Source: Bacillota bacterium (GTDB lineage: Bacteria > Bacillota > Clostridia > Lachnospirales > Lachnospiraceae). Taken from it: a stretch of DNA of 42,546 nt. Every line of letters begins with the position of its first letter. Within the stretch, counting starts at the first letter, position 1. The DNA lies in assembly GCA_023663285.1 (NCBI GenBank), contig JAMPHT010000028.1, positions 1 through 42,546 of the forward strand, in the 5' to 3' direction. A program made the position numbers and the translations under genes. The notes beneath the pieces were generated by a model. That model saw nothing but the letters and a program-made list of their open reading frames with translations, was not told where the DNA came from and did not search any database. Of this stretch, positions 39,633-42,546 are shown in pieces.

Positions 39633-41717
39633 TCAGAGGCTCGCCTGGGAGAGGACCTCCACCGGAGCGCTATATCCGCACTGCTCATTCGCGCATACCA
39701 GCTTATTGCCCTTTGACAGCAGCACAGAGCCGCACTTCGGGCATTTCTCTCCCGTAGGCTTCTGCCACACCATAAAGCCGCAGTCCGGATTGTCGATACA
39801 GCCGTAATATCTTCTGCCCTTTTTGGTCTTTTTCATCACCACATCCTTGCCGCACAGCGGACAGGCAACGCCGATCTTCTCAAAATAGGGCTTGGTATTA
39901 CGACATTCCGGGAAGCCGGGACAGGCCAGGAACCGTCCGTGGGGCCCGTACTTTATCACCATCTGCCTGCCGCAGAGCTCGCAGACCTGGTCGCTGACCT
40001 CGTCCGCTATGGTGACCTCCTCCAGCTCCTTCTCCGCCTGCCGCACTGCCTCGTCCAGATCGGGATAGAAATTGGAGATGACCGTTTTCCATTTGATCTC
40101 TCCCTCCTCCACACCATCCAGAAGGGCTTCCATATTGGCGGTAAAATTCACATCCACGATGGAGGGAAACGCCTCCTTCATCATATTGTTCACCACCTCG
40201 CCAAGCTCGGTGACATAGAGATTTTTATTCTCCTTTACGATATAGCGCCTCGCCAGAATAGTGGTGATGGTGGGCGCATAGGTGCTTGGGCGTCCTATCC
40301 CCAGCTCCTCCAGCTCCTTGACCAGAGACGCCTCATTGTAATGGGCAGGGGGCTGGGTAAAATGCTGCCTGGCGTCAAATGCCTCAAAGGAAAGCTCGCT
40401 CTTTTTGCTCAGCTCTCCGCTTAAGGTATTTTCCTCTTCCTTCTCCTCCTCTGGGGCATATACGCTCATAAAGCCGTCAAATCTCCGGGCGGAGGCCGCC
40501 ACTGTAAAAACGTGCTCCTTCGCCTTTATCTTTACGGATACCGTCTCGTATTTCGCCCCGCTCATCCTGCTTGCCACAAACCGTTTCCAGATAAGCTGAT
40601 AGAGCCGGAACAGATCCCTGGGCAGCTGCTCTTTCAGTTCTGTGGGGATCCGCTTTAAGTCCGTGGGACGTATGGCCTCATGGGCGTCCTGTATCTTCCG
40701 GTCGTTCTTCTTCCCCGACGTCTCCCCGCCCAGATACTCCTTGCCGTAGCGGGAGCCGATAAATTCCGCCGCAGCCTTCTCCGCGTCCTCAGACACACGG
40801 GTGGAATCCGTACGGAGGTAGGTGATCAGGCCCACCGTTCCCTCTCCCTTGATGTCAACGCCCTCATAGAGCTGCTGGGCCAGGCGCATGGTCTTTTGGG
40901 TGGAGAAATTCAGCGCCTTGCTCGCCTCCTGCTGCAGGGTGGAGGTGGTAAAGGGAAGAGGCGGTTTTTTCAGGCGCTCGCCCTTTTTCACTTCAGCCAC
41001 CTTGTATTCCGCTCCCTTCAGAGAAGCCTGAATAGCCTCTGCCTGCTCTCTGCTCCCAATGGTCTCCCGCTCTGCTCCTGCGCCGTAATATCTGGCGCAG
41101 ACAGGCTTCTTCTCTCCCTTTACATTCAGCTTCACCTCAAGGCTCCAGTACTCCTCCGGCACGAAAGCGTTGATCTCATCCTCTCTGTCGCAGATGATGC
41201 GCAGCGCCACGGACTGTACCCGTCCGGCGCTCAGGCCCCGCTTGATCTTCTTCCATAAAAGAGGTGAGATCCGGTATCCCACCATCCTGTCCAGGGCCCG
41301 GCGGGCCTGCTGGGCGTCCACCAGGCTCATATTGATCTCTCTGGCATTCTTTAAGGACTCCTTCACAGCATTCTTCGTGATCTCGTTAAAGGTGATCCTG
41401 TATACCTTTTTATCCTCCAGCTTCAGGGCGTGATACAGATGCCAGGAGATAGCCTCTCCCTCTCTATCAGGGTCGGTAGCCAGATAGACCTTTTCCGCCT
41501 TCTTCACTTCCTTCCGCAGATTGGCCAGAATATCCCCCTTGCCTCTGATGGTAATGTACTTCGGTTCATAATCATGCTCCACGTCGATTCCAAGCGTGCT
41601 TTTAGGCAGATCGCGGACGTGTCCGTTGCTGGCCGCGACCTCATAATTGGCTCCCAGGAATTTCTTGATGGTTTTCACTTTTGCCGGTGACTCTACGATT
41701 ACCAGATACTTTGCCAT
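39633..41717 (-). CDS. topA: DNA topoisomerase I
   Basis: 694 residues. The Toprim domain has Glu9 (VIVESPAKVKTI) and Asp82/Asp84 (ATDPDREGEAISWHL). The catalytic tyrosine is Tyr300 in GLITYLRTDSTRVSE. SAGRVQSVALRIICDRE is conserved. The C-terminus has three four-cysteine zinc ribbons (CELCGRQ, CPLCGKD, CPKCGSV). It relaxes negative supercoils. It sits upstream of codY as in Bacillus, but without trmFO, xerC/codV and hslVU in between. Only a weak 5-bp stem follows the stop, so its 3-prime end is unclear. Confidence 0.98.
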   Translation of the reverse strand: MAKYLVIVESPAKVKTIKKFLGANYEVAASNGHVRDLPKSTLGIDVEHDYEPKYITIRGKGDILANLRKEVKKAEKVYLATDPDREGEAISWHLYHALKLEDKKVYRITFNEITKNAVKESLKNAREINMSLVDAQQARRALDRMVGYRISPLLWKKIKRGLSAGRVQSVALRIICDREDEINAFVPEEYWSLEVKLNVKGEKKPVCARYYGAGAERETIGSREQAEAIQASLKGAEYKVAEVKKGERLKKPPLPFTTSTLQQEASKALNFSTQKTMRLAQQLYEGVDIKGEGTVGLITYLRTDSTRVSEDAEKAAAEFIGSRYGKEYLGGETSGKKNDRKIQDAHEAIRPTDLKRIPTELKEQLPRDLFRLYQLIWKRFVASRMSGAKYETVSVKIKAKEHVFTVAASARRFDGFMSVYAPEEEKEEENTLSGELSKKSELSFEAFDARQHFTQPPAHYNEASLVKELEELGIGRPSTYAPTITTILARRYIVKENKNLYVTELGEVVNNMMKEAFPSIVDVNFTANMEALLDGVEEGEIKWKTVISNFYPDLDEAVRQAEKELEEVTIADEVSDQVCELCGRQMVIKYGPHGRFLACPGFPECRNTKPYFEKIGVACPLCGKDVVMKKTKKGRRYYGCIDNPDCGFMVWQKPTGEKCPKCGSVLLSKGNKLVCANEQCGYSAPVEVLSQASL

Positions 41718-41784
41718 ACCGTTCTTCCCTTCGTCTTGTTTCTTCTATATCATAAGCATATTTTGTTCGCGTCGATCGTGAATC

Positions 41785-41813
41785 ACTATACACCAAAATT
41801 TTTCAGGACGCAA
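41785..41813 (-). promoter_or_regulatory. Predicted sigma-A promoter of topA
   Basis: TTGCGT (41808-41813), 17 bases, TATAGT (41785-41790) on the minus strand, about 67 bases before the topA ATG. The bases just before the -10 (TTTTGGTG) add a TG step close to an extended -10. Confidence 0.7.
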
Positions 41814-41843
41814 GTTTTTTATTTTTAAGAAAGCCTGAAAGTC

Positions 41844-41880
41844 AGAAATGCCCCCGGCCTGTGTGACCGTGGGCATTCTT
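41844..41880 (-). terminator. Probable terminator of the lipoprotein gene
   Basis: AATGCCC and GGGCATT form a 7-bp stem, with a further CGG/CCG inside it, about 30 bases after the lipoprotein stop. The following T-run is broken. The outer arm (GGGCATTCTT) resembles an arm of the hairpin at 33683-33730. Confidence 0.45.
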
Positions 41881-41912
41881 TGAGCTCCTATTTTGCTATG
41901 TATCTGCAGCGC

Positions 41913-42314
41913 TTACTTGGTCAACTCGTCCCTGTATATCTCGCTGCCGTCTGACGTGACAAACACGCAGCGCACAGCATCCAGCGTAACGCCGTAGCCT
42001 GTCTTAAAAGCTGTCAGGAAATCCGAGCTTTCCAGGGTCCCCAGGAAAGAATCCGACATAACGCCGCAGGTATCGCTGTCCAGTTCACTATACAGGCCGT
42101 CGGCAGGCAGATGCCAAGTGAAAACAAGGGTGTTGCCGTCCGCTTCATTGGTGATGGTGATGCCATAGCCGCTTACGGAATCATTCCATTCCTTAGCCGC
42201 CTCTTTCCAGTCACTGGACGACAATACGCTCTCCAGCGTCTTGCCCCCCCCGCAGGCAGCCAGCGCAAATACCATCACGATTGCTGTGAGCAGAGTCAAA
42301 ATTCTCTTCTTCAT
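41913..42314 (-). CDS. Small secreted lipoprotein, DUF4854-like
   Basis: 133 residues. The N-terminus is a lipoprotein signal: MKKRIL, a hydrophobic core, then the lipobox LAAC with Cys21, so the mature protein would be lipid-anchored outside the membrane. The mature part resembles the small DUF4854 lipoproteins of Lachnospiraceae, with a VFTWHLPADGLY strand and a C-terminal RCVFVTSDGSEIY strand. No enzyme motif is visible. AGAGG lies 8 bases before the ATG. It has its own promoter and probable terminator and no evident link to topA or the tRNA. Confidence 0.8.
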   Translation of the reverse strand: MKKRILTLLTAIVMVFALAACGGGKTLESVLSSSDWKEAAKEWNDSVSGYGITITNEADGNTLVFTWHLPADGLYSELDSDTCGVMSDSFLGTLESSDFLTAFKTGYGVTLDAVRCVFVTSDGSEIYRDELTK

Positions 42315-42382
42315 AATACATACCTCTTTCTTTCATCTTAAATATTCTTCTGCCGGCGACAACGTCGGCGGCAAACAAGCCC

Positions 42383-42410
42383 ATTGTAGCACACCGTTCC
42401 AAATTGTAAA
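42383..42410 (-). promoter_or_regulatory. Predicted sigma-A promoter of the lipoprotein gene
   Basis: TTTACA (42405-42410), 16 bases, TACAAT (42383-42388) on the minus strand, with TGC before the -10 giving an extended -10. It lies just after the tRNA terminator. Confidence 0.65.
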
Positions 42411-42413
42411 GAG

Positions 42414-42456
42414 AAAAAATGCCGAAATCCTTAAAAATATCTGAAAGAATTTCGGC
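42414..42456 (-). terminator. Rho-independent terminator after tRNA-Glu
   Basis: GCCGAAATTCTT pairs with AAGGATTTCGGC (12 bp, one G-T) around a 12-base loop and is followed by a T-run on the minus strand. It lies 38 bases after the tRNA end. Confidence 0.85.
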
Positions 42457-42493
42457 ACTTTTCCGGGTTGGGCTATTCTTTTCAAAATAGTCG

Positions 42494-42546
42494 CAGCTGA
42501 TAGGGGAATCGAACCCCTGTTTCCGCCGTGAGAGGGCGGCGTCTTA
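42494..42546 (-). tRNA. tRNA-Glu (anticodon CTC), 3-prime part
   Basis: The minus strand shows the anticodon stem CCGCC/GGCGG around loop CTCTCAC (anticodon CTC, reading GAG), then the T arm AGGGG-TTCGATT-CCCCT and the acceptor 3-prime strand ATCAGCT with discriminator G. CCA is not encoded. The D arm and 5-prime acceptor strand lie beyond the window edge. Confidence 0.88.

Noticed and set aside
42211-42402. A 63-codon minus-strand frame overlapping the lipoprotein start
   Set aside because: It is in another frame of the lipoprotein gene, and the lipoprotein frame has the ribosome site and signal peptide.

Overview
The window is a chromosomal segment from a motile, Gram-positive anaerobe, most likely a Lachnospiraceae or related clostridial species. 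This rests on gene content and protein style: CodY, FliY with CheC/CheD, a SwrB/DUF6115-type protein, FapA/DUF342, the small flagellar operon protein and FlbD. The order topA - codY - flgB ... sigD - swrB-like - rpsB - tsf matches the Bacillus subtilis fla/che region, without the trmFO, codV and hslVU genes found there between topA and codY. Every confident gene is on the minus strand, so the text below runs from high to low coordinates.

Right end (42.5-38.7 kb): a partial tRNA-Glu(CTC) with its terminator, a small lipoprotein gene, topA and codY. The three protein genes each have a recognisable sigma-A-like promoter, and codY ends in a strong terminator.

fla/che operon (38.6-6.0 kb): flgB, flgC, fliE, fliF, fliG, fliH, fliI, fliJ, a motE/ylxF-like gene, fliK, flgD, a small flagellar operon gene, flgE, flbD, motA, motB, fliL, fliM, fliY, cheY, fliO, fliP, fliQ, fliR, flhB, flhA, flhF, flhG, a PilZ/YcgR gene, cheB, cheA, cheW, cheC, cheD, a small membrane protein and sigD. 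It encodes the basal body, C-ring, export apparatus, stator, hook, pole/number regulators and most of the chemotaxis pathway. cheR, flgM, the filament genes and receptors are not in the window. Most genes touch or overlap. The exceptions are a few structured gaps: downstream of fliH, downstream of flhF, before fliK and before flbD.

Tail (6.0-2.0 kb): fapA, a 101-residue unknown gene, a SwrB/YlxL-like protein with a large Ser/Met/Ala repeat tract, and a membrane protein with a Pro/Glu-rich repeat linker and an MltG-like LysM-type domain. A terminator ends the operon, and the promoter of rpsB-tsf (1.8-0.07 kb) overlaps that terminator.

The most unusual features are: (1) a composite inverted-repeat element present twice, after fliH and after flhF, with the same architecture and the same central CTTAG mismatch; (2) a close match to a sigma-28 promoter at the end of the motE-like gene, followed by three stacked hairpins before fliK; (3) the rpsB -35 box lying inside the loop of the operon terminator; (4) a FlgD carrying two C-terminal helical repeats of the kind seen in clostridial surface proteins. 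No wholly new enzyme system or mobile element was seen.
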